Shown in pieces: positions 53,322 to 62,192 of a DNA stretch of 62,197 nt (the first letter of the stretch is position 1; each line of letters opens with the position of its first letter). Made by a program: the position numbers and the translations under genes. The notes under the pieces were generated by a model. That model did no database searches. It worked only from the letters and a program-made list of their open reading frames with translations, and was not told where the DNA came from. Origin of the DNA: CAYLYP01 sp964387795 (lineage in GTDB: Bacteria > Bacteroidota > Bacteroidia > Bacteroidales > UBA7960); NCBI GenBank assembly GCA_964387795.1, contig CAYLYP010000011.1:1-62197 (forward strand), given 5' to 3'.

Positions 53322-54794
53322 ATGAGTAATGTATTAAGTTCTTTGGAACCTAAAGCCGTTTGGCGCATTTTTGAACAAATATGCAATATCCCCCACCCTT
53401 CAAAAAAGGAAAAAGCTATTGCTGAATACGTTGTTAAGTTTGGTAAAGACCTGGGTCTTGAAACCCTTACAGATCCAATTGGAAACGTATTGATCCGCAA
53501 GCCTGCTTCCCCGGGTATGGAAAACCGTCAGACCATTATCCTGCAGGGACACCTTGATATGGTTCCCCAAAAAAATAATGATACTGCACATGATTTTGAA
53601 AAAGATCCTATCAAACCTTTTATTGATGGCGAATGGGTAAAAGCAAAAGGAACAACCCTCGGTGCTGATAATGGTATTGGTTCTGCTGCTGCCATGGCTG
53701 TTCTGGAAGATAAAAGCCTTGTTCATGGCCCTATCGAATGCCTTTTCACTATTGATGAAGAAACCGGCATGACTGGTGCTTTCAACCTTAAGGCAGGATT
53801 TTTAAAAGGTGACATCCTGATGAACCTTGACTCTGAAGATGAAGGCGAATTGTATATCGGATGCGCTGGTGGCATGGACACCACTGTGGAATTTAAATAT
53901 AAAGAAGAAGCTATTCCAGCCGGATCAGAAGCTTTCAGGATTGATGTTAAAGGATTAAAAGGTGGCCACTCAGGTATTGATATTATCCTTGGCCGTGGCA
54001 ATGCCAATAAACTTATCAATCGCATACTATGGCATGGCTTCCGCGAACATAAACTAAGACTGGCATCTATTGAAGGCGGTAGCCTTAGAAATGCCATTCC
54101 ACGTGAAGCTATTGCAATCACCACATTGCCAAAAGAAGAAACAGCAAAATTTAAAAAATGTTTCGATAAGCTTGTTGCCGAAATACTTAACGAGTATAAA
54201 AGCGTTGAGCCTGATATGGCAATAACAATGAGCAATACAAACATGCCTGCATTTGTAATGGATGCCAAAACCACACGTAACCTTCTGAACAGCATTTATG
54301 CATGCCCTAATGGAGTAAGCCGTATGGTAGCCGATATGCCAGGTGTTGTTGAAACAAGTAACAACCTTGCAATTGTAAAATCAGATAAAGGTGTTATCCA
54401 GATAGCTGCCTTACAACGCTCAAGTGTTGATTCAGCAAAAGAAGAACTGGGACAGATGATACGTTCTGTTTTTGAAATGGCCAATGCAGATATGATTGAA
54501 CATTCAGGTTCTTACCCCGGTTGGAAGCCCAACGTAGATTCTCCAATCTTAAAGGCGATGACAGAAGGCTATAAAGCTAAATTCGGAAAAACCCCTGAAG
54601 TGAAAGTAATTCATGCCGGCCTTGAGTGCGGTATCATTGGAGGTGTTTATCCTAACCTGGATATGATATCCTTTGGCCCTACCATTCGTCATCCCCACTC
54701 ACCTGATGAGAAAGTAAATATTAAAACTGTAGGCTTATTTTATGATTTTCTATTAGAGACATTAAAAAATGCACCTCTGAAAAATCATGCCTAA
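53322..54794 (+). CDS. pepD: Aminoacyl-histidine dipeptidase (Xaa-His dipeptidase, M20C)
   Basis: A 490-residue cytosolic zinc dipeptidase (carnosinase-like). Metal and catalytic sites are His77 in GHLDMVPQ, Asp116 in LGADNGIGSA and Glu146-Glu147 in TIDEETGMTGAF. DSEDEGELYIGCAGG lies near 175, and the C-terminal ligand is in FGPTIRHPHSPDEKV. The inserted lid domain (about 190-390) carries LKGGHSGIDI. It follows the PqqD-like gene by 5 bases, so the two share a transcript ending at a clear terminator. Confidence 0.95.
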   Translation: MSNVLSSLEPKAVWRIFEQICNIPHPSKKEKAIAEYVVKFGKDLGLETLTDPIGNVLIRKPASPGMENRQTIILQGHLDMVPQKNNDTAHDFEKDPIKPFIDGEWVKAKGTTLGADNGIGSAAAMAVLEDKSLVHGPIECLFTIDEETGMTGAFNLKAGFLKGDILMNLDSEDEGELYIGCAGGMDTTVEFKYKEEAIPAGSEAFRIDVKGLKGGHSGIDIILGRGNANKLINRILWHGFREHKLRLASIEGGSLRNAIPREAIAITTLPKEETAKFKKCFDKLVAEILNEYKSVEPDMAITMSNTNMPAFVMDAKTTRNLLNSIYACPNGVSRMVADMPGVVETSNNLAIVKSDKGVIQIAALQRSSVDSAKEELGQMIRSVFEMANADMIEHSGSYPGWKPNVDSPILKAMTEGYKAKFGKTPEVKVIHAGLECGIIGGVYPNLDMISFGPTIRHPHSPDEKVNIKTVGLFYDFLLETLKNAPLKNHA

Positions 54795-54812
54795 AGCTTT
54801 ATTTATCAAAGA

Positions 54813-54848
54813 AAACAGCCGGTTTTAATTACCCGGCTGTTTTTTTTC
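54813..54848 (+). terminator. Terminator of the pepD transcript
   Basis: The stem AACAGCCGG/CCGGCTGTT is followed by TTTTTTT. Confidence 0.88.
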
Positions 54849-54868
54849 AAAAAAAATTATAAGGCTCC

Positions 54869-54901
54869 TTTTGCTTTTTTTGAAAATAAGCCTATCTTTG
54901 C
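54869..54901 (+). promoter_or_regulatory. Bacteroidota promoter of rpmH
   Basis: TTTTG at 54869-54873, 19 bases, TATCTTTGC at 54893-54901: one of the best consensus matches in the window. The leader of about 125 bases contains a 10-codon reading frame (ATG at 54936, stop at 54966-54968). Confidence 0.75.
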
Positions 54902-55034
54902 AGTCCCAAAAATACGGGGATATATTTCTGTATTAATGGAAACAGTCCGAATTGCATGTTTGGGGTAAATAAGCAAAACGGAAATTAAGTATCTGAGTGG
55001 TTTTTGAATTTATAACAGCTAATTTTTCAGAGTA

Positions 55035-55190
55035 ATGAAAAGAACATATCAACCTTCAGTAAGAAAAAGGAAGAACAAACACGGATTTCGTAAGAGAATG
55101 GCTACTGCTAATGGCCGTAGGGTATTGGCTTCCAGAAGGGCAAAAGGAAGAAAAAGACTAACCGTTTCTGACGAAAAAACTCACAAATAG
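55035..55190 (+). CDS. rpmH: Large ribosomal subunit protein bL34
   Basis: A 51-residue, highly basic protein. It begins MKRTYQPSVRKRKNKHGFRK and ends in a lysine-rich tail after MATANGRRVLASRRAKGRK, which is the full bL34 signature. It is short enough to be missed by length-filtered gene finding. It has a strong promoter and is followed by a hairpin. The usual neighbours rnpA and dnaA are not here, as is frequent in Bacteroidota. Confidence 0.97.
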   Translation: MKRTYQPSVRKRKNKHGFRKRMATANGRRVLASRRAKGRKRLTVSDEKTHK

Positions 55191-55290
55191 AGTTTCATAT
55201 CAGTACGTTTTTTTTTATTTGTGTTTTGTTCCTTCATCTTTTTCTGATGATCAAGAACAAGCATATGTCCTGAAAAAATATTTTGACCTC

Positions 55291-55337
55291 AAAAGGCAAC
55301 AAAAGGAAGAAGCATCCTGCTTTCTTCCTTTTGTTTT
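55291..55337 (+). terminator. Terminator downstream of rpmH
   Basis: The arms CAAAAGGAAGAA and TTCTTCCTTTTG are followed by TTTTTGTTTTTTT, about 110 bases after the rpmH stop. Confidence 0.75.
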
Positions 55338-55425
55338 TGTTTTTTTAACCCTCAATGGCTCCAAAAACATCTGTATTGCTTTTGCTTTTTGTTTAAATTT
55401 GTAATTCACTTACTTAGTTAATGTC

Positions 55426-55674
55426 ATGTTGGAAATCATTGGTACTTTCATTTTAATTTACCTCCTCTTCAGGTTGTTTGCATATTATATCCTACCCGTT
55501 TTGTTGCGTTGGTTTGTTAAAAGGACACAGAAAAAGTTCTATCAACAATATCAAGGTTTCAATCCTGAAAGCAAATCTTCAGGCCCATCCTATCAGAACA
55601 CCGAAAAAAAACACAGCCAGAAAACGCTTGATGATATTGGAGAATATGTTGATTTTGAAGAAATCAAGGAGTAA
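55426..55674 (+). CDS. DUF4834-like small membrane protein
   Basis: An 82-residue protein with one N-terminal membrane helix (about 4-28, IIGTFILIYLLFRLFAYYIL) and a charged tail ending KKHSQKTLDDIGEYVDFEEI. This architecture, with FNPESK and GEYVDFEEIKE, matches DUF4834, a small Bacteroidota family of unknown function. It lies between rpmH and a YfhO gene on the same strand, a neighbourhood I recall from other members of the phylum. No function is proposed. Confidence 0.82.
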   Translation: MLEIIGTFILIYLLFRLFAYYILPVLLRWFVKRTQKKFYQQYQGFNPESKSSGPSYQNTEKKHSQKTLDDIGEYVDFEEIKE

Positions 55675-55989
55675 TATTCTTTCCTGATCAGATATTTTAT
55701 CATTATTTTTATTCATAAATCCTTTAATGAATTTCCTTTTTTTTTATTAAAACCATTCTCTCTTCCCTAAATGCTTATTTGCCATTTGGAAAAAATATTT
55801 GGCAAAAGGGATAAAATTAAGCACCTTGAAGGTTTAAATTTTTGAATTACCTCAATTCATTTGTTATTTTTGTAGCCTGTTTTTGTTGTCATGCAGTAAT
55901 TGCTTAACAGACAATAAAAACTGAACATATTATGTTTTTCCTGATTCATATCTTTCACAGGATCAGCTTATAACACAAAAGCATCAAAA
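55675..55989 (+). promoter_or_regulatory. Intergenic region with the YfhO-gene promoter
   Basis: TTTG at 55841-55844, 20 bases, then TATTTTTG at 55865-55872, giving a leader of about 110 bases. Upstream is a short inverted repeat, TTTGCCA/TGGCAAA (about 55779-55805). No gene was seen. Confidence 0.6.
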
Positions 55990-58440
55990 ATGAACACTTC
56001 TACCCTTAAAAAAGCACTACCCTATCTGGGAATCATTGCACTCTTCCTTGTATTGACATTATCATATCTGAATCCCCTGCTTGAGGGCAAAAGGATATTT
56101 CAGTCGGATATCATGCAGTTTAAAGGCATGTCGGAAGAAATTAATAATTACCGTGAAGAAACCGGGAAGGAAGCTCTTTGGACAAATGCTATGTTTGGGG
56201 GCATGCCGGCTTACCAGATTTCTGTTGTGCATAAACACAATCTTAACTATTACCTGCACAAAGCCCTTACTTTAGGGCTACCCCACCCTGCTGATAAAGT
56301 TTTCTTATATTTCATAGGGTTCTTTGTCCTGATGCTGGTTTTAGGTGCTTCACCCTGGGTGGCTGCTGCGGGCTCCATTGCCTTTGCGTTTTCTTCCTAT
56401 CACTTTATAATCCTTGAAGCCGGACATAATACAAAAGCTTTGGCTATTGCATACATGGCTCCCGTCCTTGCGGGTATCATACTCACGATAAAAGGCCGGT
56501 ATCTCTGGGGAGGAATACTTGCTACTATTGCCCTTGGCCTTGAACTTCAGGCCAACCACCTTCAGATTACCTATTACCTTGCTTTATTTGTTCTTATTTA
56601 TGGCCTCTTTGAGCTGTATTACGCCTTCGTTGAAAAAAGAGCTACCTCTTTCTTTAAATCTGTTGGCGTTTTAATAATTGCAGCAATTCTGGCTGTTGGT
56701 ATGAACTTTACCAACTTTTATACGACCCTGGAATATACCCCTTATACAATGAGAGGGCCTTCTGAATTAAAAACCGATGATGCAGATCAAACAAAAGGAC
56801 TTGAAAAAGGCTATATTACCCAATGGAGCTATGGCAAATCAGAAACATTATCGCTCTTAATACCCAATGTGAAAGGTGGGGCTACCGGTGCCCTTGGGAA
56901 TAATGAAACAGCCATGAAAGCTGTGGATCAGTTTAAAAATGAAGTAGCCCAACAGAATCACTATTGGGGTGACCAGCCATTTACTTCTGGTCCTGTCTAT
57001 GCTGGTGCCATTGTAATGCTCTTTTTCATTATTGGATTATTAGTTATTAAACACCGATATAAATGGATAATCCTCACTGCTGTTATTTTATCATTCTTCC
57101 TCGCCTGGGGAAAAAATATGATGTGGCTCACTGACTTTTTCCTGAAAGTCATGCCTGCTTATGATAAATTCCGTGCTGTTTCTATGACTTTGGTTATTGC
57201 TGAATTGGCAATCCCAATCCTGGCAATGATTACATTTAAGGAAATCTTCGAAAAACCTGATATTTTTAAAGAGAAACGTAAACCTCTGCTTATCGGTTTT
57301 GGGATTACTGCCGGGATTACTCTCTTATTGGCACTCATCCCTGATGTATTCTTCAACTTCATGAGCCAGGCTGAGACAGATGGCTTAACTTCACAAAAAC
57401 AAAGCAATCCCGAATATGCAAGCCAGATAAATGCCTTTATGGCCAGTATTGAATCAGCACGTAAAGCCATATTCAAGGCTGATGCATGGCGAAGCTTACT
57501 TTATATCTTATCAGCAGGTCTCATTACATGGTTGTTTGCTATAAAAAAAATAAACAAACCAATTTTCATTGGCTTATTTATAGCCCTCCTGTTGCTCGAT
57601 ATGTGGCCGGTGAACAAAAGATACCTTAACGGTGAAAACTTCGTTTCTAAACGCCAGATAGAACGTCCATTTGCCCCTTCCCAGGCCGACCAACAGATCA
57701 TGGCTGACCCTGATCCTTACTACAGGGTTTATAACTTAAGCGTTAACACATTTAACGATGCCACAACATCTTATTTCCATAAATCCATTGGGGGTTATCA
57801 TGGTGCCAAGTTCCAAAGATACCAGGACCTGATCAATGAGCACCTTACAAAGAACAATATGGCTGTTGTTAATATGCTCAACACCAAATACATTATCGAA
57901 CCTGATGAAAACCGCCAGCCACAAGCATTAAGAAATCCTGGAGCGCTTGGAAATGCATGGTTTGTTCAGGAGATTAAATGGGTTGATAGCCCACGGCAGG
58001 AAATTGATGCCCTCAACGGTTTCAATCCTGCAACTACAGCTGTCATTGATAAACGTTTCAAAAATATTAATGGTATTGAATCATTTAGCTTTGATTCGCT
58101 TGCCACCATCAAGCTTAACACCTACAAACCAAATGAACTGGTATATAGCTCATCTTCAAAACAGGAAGGCCTGGTTGTTTTCTCTGATATTTATTACGAT
58201 AAAGGCTGGAATGCTTATATTGATGGTGTTAAAACCCCTCATTTCAGGGTCAATTATATCCTAAGGGGACTTAGGGTCCCTCAGGGCTCCCATGAAATTG
58301 CATTCCGCTTTGAACCCCGCTCCTATCATATTGGTGAAACTATTTCATTGATATGTAGCATCCTGGTTTTAGCAACTATTGGGGCTGGCCTATTTATAAG
58401 TTTTAAGGAAAAAAGAAAAATAAAGGCAGCTAAAGCCTGA
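55990..58440 (+). CDS. YfhO-family membrane protein (GT-C fold)
   Basis: An 816-residue polytopic membrane protein. A cytoplasmic start is followed by a first helix (about 12-30), then a large periplasmic loop with LLEGKRIFQSDIMQFKGMSE and WTNAMFGGMPAYQISV. About 12 further helices extend to residue 560, then a soluble C-terminal domain (about 565-785) with YYRVYNLSVNTFNDATTSYF, and a last helix. This is the YfhO layout. In Firmicutes YfhO glycosylates lipoteichoic acid from a lipid-linked sugar; in Bacteroidota the acceptor is unknown. A GT4 gene follows. Confidence 0.92.
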   Translation: MNTSTLKKALPYLGIIALFLVLTLSYLNPLLEGKRIFQSDIMQFKGMSEEINNYREETGKEALWTNAMFGGMPAYQISVVHKHNLNYYLHKALTLGLPHPADKVFLYFIGFFVLMLVLGASPWVAAAGSIAFAFSSYHFIILEAGHNTKALAIAYMAPVLAGIILTIKGRYLWGGILATIALGLELQANHLQITYYLALFVLIYGLFELYYAFVEKRATSFFKSVGVLIIAAILAVGMNFTNFYTTLEYTPYTMRGPSELKTDDADQTKGLEKGYITQWSYGKSETLSLLIPNVKGGATGALGNNETAMKAVDQFKNEVAQQNHYWGDQPFTSGPVYAGAIVMLFFIIGLLVIKHRYKWIILTAVILSFFLAWGKNMMWLTDFFLKVMPAYDKFRAVSMTLVIAELAIPILAMITFKEIFEKPDIFKEKRKPLLIGFGITAGITLLLALIPDVFFNFMSQAETDGLTSQKQSNPEYASQINAFMASIESARKAIFKADAWRSLLYILSAGLITWLFAIKKINKPIFIGLFIALLLLDMWPVNKRYLNGENFVSKRQIERPFAPSQADQQIMADPDPYYRVYNLSVNTFNDATTSYFHKSIGGYHGAKFQRYQDLINEHLTKNNMAVVNMLNTKYIIEPDENRQPQALRNPGALGNAWFVQEIKWVDSPRQEIDALNGFNPATTAVIDKRFKNINGIESFSFDSLATIKLNTYKPNELVYSSSSKQEGLVVFSDIYYDKGWNAYIDGVKTPHFRVNYILRGLRVPQGSHEIAFRFEPRSYHIGETISLICSILVLATIGAGLFISFKEKRKIKAAKA

Positions 58441-58461
58441 TTCAAACAATAATATGTTAAA

Positions 58462-58500
58462 CAGGGCTTGGTTGTTCTAGTGAACAATCAAGCCCTTTAT
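58462..58500 (+). terminator. Terminator after the YfhO gene
   Basis: The arms AGGGCTTGGTTGTTC and GAACAATCAAGCCCT (one bulge) are followed by TTATT. It lies only 10 bases before the next start codon, so it may modulate rather than fully block readthrough. Confidence 0.75.
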
Positions 58501-58510
58501 TAAAATTTCC

Positions 58511-59827
58511 GTGGACAGCAATTCAGTTTTATGGATAACCTATTACTGGCCTCCTTCCGGTGGCCCGGGTGTTCAACGTTCGGTCAAATTTGTACGTTAC
58601 TTACCCAATCATGGGATACAACCCATCATACTAACTGTTGACCCCCAAAAAGCATCCTATCCATTTTTTGATAATACTCTTTTAGATGAAATACCTTCGG
58701 GAACAAAGGTATTTCACAGTTCTACCTTCGAACCCCTTTCCCTTTATGCCAGACTGGCTGGTGGAAAAATCCCTCAACCCGGATTTGCTAATGAAACAAA
58801 ACCTGGCCTTGCACAAAAAATATCAAGGTTTATAAGGGGAAATTTCTTCATCCCTGATGCCCGGATTGGATGGAACCGCTTTGCTATAAAAAAAGCCAGG
58901 GAAATCATTAAAAACGAAAACATCAAAGCAGTCGTTACCTCATCCCCCCCTCACTCCAGTCAACTCATCGGACTTGAACTTAAAAAGAGGTTCAAGCTCC
59001 CGTGGATAGCTGATATGCGTGATCCCTGGACAGATATCTACTACTATTCCCAGTTTTATCATACAAAATGGGCTGCCAACAAAGATGCCCGCTATGAAAA
59101 AGAAGTCCTCGAAAATGCTGATGCGGTAATTGTTGTCAGTGAATCCATAAAAAAGCTTTTCTGTAAAAAATCACCTCTTATCAATCCTGATAAGATCCAT
59201 GTAATCCCAAACGGATTTGATGAGAACGACTTTAAAACAATCCCTGAACAAAATTCAGACCTAACAGAAAAGACATTTAACATCATTTATACAGGTACTA
59301 TGTCTGGTACCTATCCCTATGATTTATGGCTCCCTGCACTTGAAAAGCTGGCAGAAACCCTAAAACCAGCTTCCCTGCACCTACACTTTGCCGGGCATAT
59401 CGGTGAACATATCAGGATTGCCATTTCAAAAAGCAAGCTGGCTGATTGTATTGATTATTATGGTTATCTCGACCATAATAGATCTGTTTCGTTGCTCACA
59501 AGGGCTGATGCACTTCTTCTTGTTATTCCCCAGGTAAATAACAATGAAGGGATACTTACCGGAAAACTCTTTGAATATCTGGCAGCAGGGAAACCTGTCT
59601 TTTGTGTTGGCCCCCAAAATGGTGATGCAGCTCAGATTATTGAATCCTGCGAAAGTGGAAAGACATTTGGCTATTCACAAAAAGAAGAAGCAATAGAATG
59701 GCTGGGCTTATTATTTGCTCAATGGAAAGATCATGCACCATTATCAGCAGGAAACAATACCGTAAACACCTATTCAAGGCAATCTCAGGCAAAAAACCTT
59801 GCAGGATTAATCAAAAATTTGATTTAA
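58511..59827 (+). CDS. Glycosyltransferase, family 4 (GT-B fold)
   Basis: A 438-residue retaining glycosyltransferase starting with GTG; no in-frame ATG precedes the conserved WITYYWPPSGGPGVQRSVKF. The N-terminal domain has VTSSPPHSSQLIGLELKKRF and WIADMRDPWTDIYYYS. The C-terminal donor domain (about 245-420) opens NIIYTGTMSGTYPYDLWL and has LLLVIPQVNNNEGILTGKLF followed by EYLAAGKPV, with the Glu binding the nucleotide sugar. It probably adds a sugar to a surface glycan. It is separated from the YfhO gene by 70 bases holding a terminator. Confidence 0.92.
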   Translation: MDSNSVLWITYYWPPSGGPGVQRSVKFVRYLPNHGIQPIILTVDPQKASYPFFDNTLLDEIPSGTKVFHSSTFEPLSLYARLAGGKIPQPGFANETKPGLAQKISRFIRGNFFIPDARIGWNRFAIKKAREIIKNENIKAVVTSSPPHSSQLIGLELKKRFKLPWIADMRDPWTDIYYYSQFYHTKWAANKDARYEKEVLENADAVIVVSESIKKLFCKKSPLINPDKIHVIPNGFDENDFKTIPEQNSDLTEKTFNIIYTGTMSGTYPYDLWLPALEKLAETLKPASLHLHFAGHIGEHIRIAISKSKLADCIDYYGYLDHNRSVSLLTRADALLLVIPQVNNNEGILTGKLFEYLAAGKPVFCVGPQNGDAAQIIESCESGKTFGYSQKEEAIEWLGLLFAQWKDHAPLSAGNNTVNTYSRQSQAKNLAGLIKNLI

Positions 59828-59923
59828 AATGCTTTTTTCATAAAATTCTTCTGGCGCAACGCCTTAAGATTTGTTTTATTTGATAAACAGATTTGTCACA
59901 ATAAAAAAAGCCCTGCATTGATT

Positions 59924-61417
59924 TTAAATTTCCTGTGAACTCCCTACCAAGGGGTTTTCAAGCCTGAGACTTTTATAAACATCACGCATGCCCTCCTCAT
60001 TATTTGACAACACTATCATCGTATCATTTGCCTCGATAACAGTATTCCCATTGGGTGTAATAAATCCCCCATCCCGACGGATTAATGCTATGATAGAAGA
60101 TTTTGGGAATAGCAAATCCACAACTTTCTTTTTTACAGGATGCGAACCCTCAGGGACATAAATCTCAACCATTGACGACTTCCCACTATCTGTCAAAAAT
60201 GCCTCAACTGCCGATTGCCTCCTTACTTTTTGGGGAAGGGCAACGTGAAGCCATTTTGCAACAATCCCCAATGAAGTCCCCTGTAATACCAAAGAGGTTA
60301 AAGAAACAAAGAATACAATATTAAAGATTATCCCTGCCTTATCGATGCCAGCTATCAAAGGATAAGTAGCAAATACGATGGGCACAGCGCCCTTTAAACC
60401 AACCCATGAGATATAAAACCGCCTTCTTAATTTCATTTTAAAAAACATAAGGCTGAGAAATACACTCACAGGACGGGCAACAAATATTAAAAAAGCAGAT
60501 ATCAACAACCCTACTCCTGCCAATGGCCACACCTGTGATGGGAATACCAATAAACCCAATACCAGGAATAGGATAATCTGCATGAGCCATGCAAAACCAT
60601 CAAAAGCTTTTATCAAGGCTTTTTTGTGCATTAAAACCTGGTTTCCCAGATATAAAGCACAAAGATAAACTGCAAGGAAGCCATTTCCACCAACAAAATC
60701 TGTTGCTGAAAACGTAATAAACATAAGTGCTATAGCCAATACAGGATAGAGGCCTTCTGCATCAAGCTGTATTTTATTTATAATATGCTTGCTTATTCGC
60801 CCAAACACATAACCGGCCATTGCACCAATAATCATTTGCCAGAAAAACATCAATATAACTGACCCTAAACCCGCTGATGGGTTGGTAACAAGGCTTAAAA
60901 ATGCTATTGTCAACACATAAGCCATAGGATCGTTGCTCCCGCTTTCAAACTCAAGCGTAGGCCTCAGATTGCTTTTCAATGCAAGGCTCCTCGACCTTAG
61001 GATTGAAAACACTGCTGCAGCATCAGTCGAAGACACAATAGCTCCCAGTAACAAACCCTCATAAAGCGAAAAATCAGTTATCCACCATACAAAAACCCCT
61101 AAGGTTACGGCAGTTAACAAAACGCCAAGGGTAGATAATGAAAACCCCTGCCAGAATACAGGTTTTATGGTGCCCCAATCTGTATCCATTCCGCCGGAAA
61201 ACAAGATAAAATTTAATGATACGATACCAATAAACTGGGCAATCCTGGGATTATCAAACTGAATTCCAAGAATACCATCCGAACCGGCAAGCATCCCTAT
61301 TACCAAAAATAAAATAAGTGTAGGAATCCCAAACCTAAATGATGCCTTTCCTGCAATAATACTTATCAACAGTAATAATGACCCAACCAATAAAAAATTC
61401 TCAATTGTAATGTTCAT
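59924..61417 (-). CDS. K+/H+ antiporter, CPA1 NhaP2/CvrA-like, with RCK-C domain
   Basis: A 497-residue inner-membrane exchanger. About 12 helices span 1-395, with ILRSRSLALKSNLRPTLEFE followed by SGSNDPMAY, the NhaP ion-binding motif with paired Asn-Asp, and GAIVSSTDAAAVFS. The C-terminal region (about 405-485) is a TrkA-C/RCK-C ligand-binding domain, for example GSHPVKKKVVDLLF and IEANDTMIVLSNNEEGMRDV. It exports K+ or Na+ under nucleotide control. It is monocistronic. Confidence 0.93.
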   Translation of the reverse strand: MNITIENFLLVGSLLLLISIIAGKASFRFGIPTLILFLVIGMLAGSDGILGIQFDNPRIAQFIGIVSLNFILFSGGMDTDWGTIKPVFWQGFSLSTLGVLLTAVTLGVFVWWITDFSLYEGLLLGAIVSSTDAAAVFSILRSRSLALKSNLRPTLEFESGSNDPMAYVLTIAFLSLVTNPSAGLGSVILMFFWQMIIGAMAGYVFGRISKHIINKIQLDAEGLYPVLAIALMFITFSATDFVGGNGFLAVYLCALYLGNQVLMHKKALIKAFDGFAWLMQIILFLVLGLLVFPSQVWPLAGVGLLISAFLIFVARPVSVFLSLMFFKMKLRRRFYISWVGLKGAVPIVFATYPLIAGIDKAGIIFNIVFFVSLTSLVLQGTSLGIVAKWLHVALPQKVRRQSAVEAFLTDSGKSSMVEIYVPEGSHPVKKKVVDLLFPKSSIIALIRRDGGFITPNGNTVIEANDTMIVLSNNEEGMRDVYKSLRLENPLVGSSQEI

Positions 61418-61471
61418 CTGTAAATAATTTATTGTTTATGGGCAAATGGTGCTTCATGTTTGCTATTTTAG

Positions 61472-61502
61472 AAAGGTGACTGAGCCTGTTGAAGTCACCT
61501 TT
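61472..61502. repeat. REP-like palindrome
   Basis: The arms AAAGGTGACT and AGTCACCTTT enclose GAGCCTGTTGA. Similar GGTGACTGAGCCTGTCGAAG sequences occur as dispersed extragenic repeats in Bacteroidota genomes (from memory; not verified). Confidence 0.55.
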
Positions 61503-61913
61503 TCAGGGCTTGCAGGTGCTTCGGTGGCTGAGCTTGCAGGTGCGTTGGTGGCTTCGGTAAGCTCAGGCTCCGTAATTAATTCGCAAACATGTTCGTTTCA
61601 CCCGTTAATATATATGATGCGATATTTCCAAATATACCAATTATTGATAAAAATCAATTGTTTATTAATCAATCTTATGTTTTTTTTTGAGATTATTTAA
61701 CCCTGTTCCTTTCAATTATCAATGATATAATTCATCACGAAACTACGGTCATTTGAAATTCTGCAATGTGAGCAAAAAATCAGGTTTATATGACAATAAT
61801 TATTTTCCTGATTTCTATTGAACTTGCTCATTCGCTATTTTGCATTCAGTTCAAAACCGGGAAAGGTTTAGTGCATTTAAAATCCCTTTAAAAACATATT
61901 TTGGCAATAACAA

Positions 61914-62052
61914 GTTAAGGGTTGAGCCGGGGTTGAGCCGGGGTTGAGCCGGGGTTGAGCCGGGTTTGGGCCGGGTTGAAAGCGGTTCAACCCCGGTTTA
62001 AAACCGCTTTAAAACCGCTTTAAGTCCGGCTCAACCTATACCATGGTATTAA
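61914..62052 (-). repeat. 139-bp dispersed repeat of 11-bp units, copy 2
   Basis: It is inverted relative to the copy at 22276-22414 and has exactly the same length, the same terminal TTAATACCATGGT and GTTAAGGGTTGAGCC ends, and the same order of 11-bp units. The two differ by scattered substitutions only. Confidence 0.9.
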
Positions 62053-62147
62053 CGATTTACGATTATGAGATTTACGATCTACGATTTGGGACTTACGATT
62101 TTAAATACAGGTGTACGTTTTCAAAATGCCGGAGGGGGGGATTGAAT

Positions 62148-62192
62148 ATTCCGGTTAAACTGAGCCACCGATTCCGGACTAAACTGAGCCAC
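62148..62192. mobile_element. Putative terminus of an IS21-family insertion sequence
   Basis: Two tandem units of 22-23 bases read ATTCCGGTTAAACTGAGCCA and ATTCCGGACTAAACTGAGCCA-like on the plus strand. Their reverse complement (GTGGCTCAGTTT...CCGGAAT) is the multiple-end-repeat pattern I associate with IS21-type elements. The window ends inside, so no transposase can be seen. Confidence 0.45.

Noticed and set aside
53723..54295. A 190-codon open frame on the minus strand
   Set aside because: Fully antisense to pepD, whose catalytic motifs are intact; it is serine-rich with no family resemblance.
55219..55404. A 61-codon frame after rpmH
   Set aside because: It runs through the rpmH terminator hairpin and encodes low-complexity Phe/Lys-rich sequence; not a gene.
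61446..61700. An 84-codon frame containing Val/Ala-rich repeats
   Set aside because: It is the translation of the REP-like and direct repeats and has no conserved domain or promoter.
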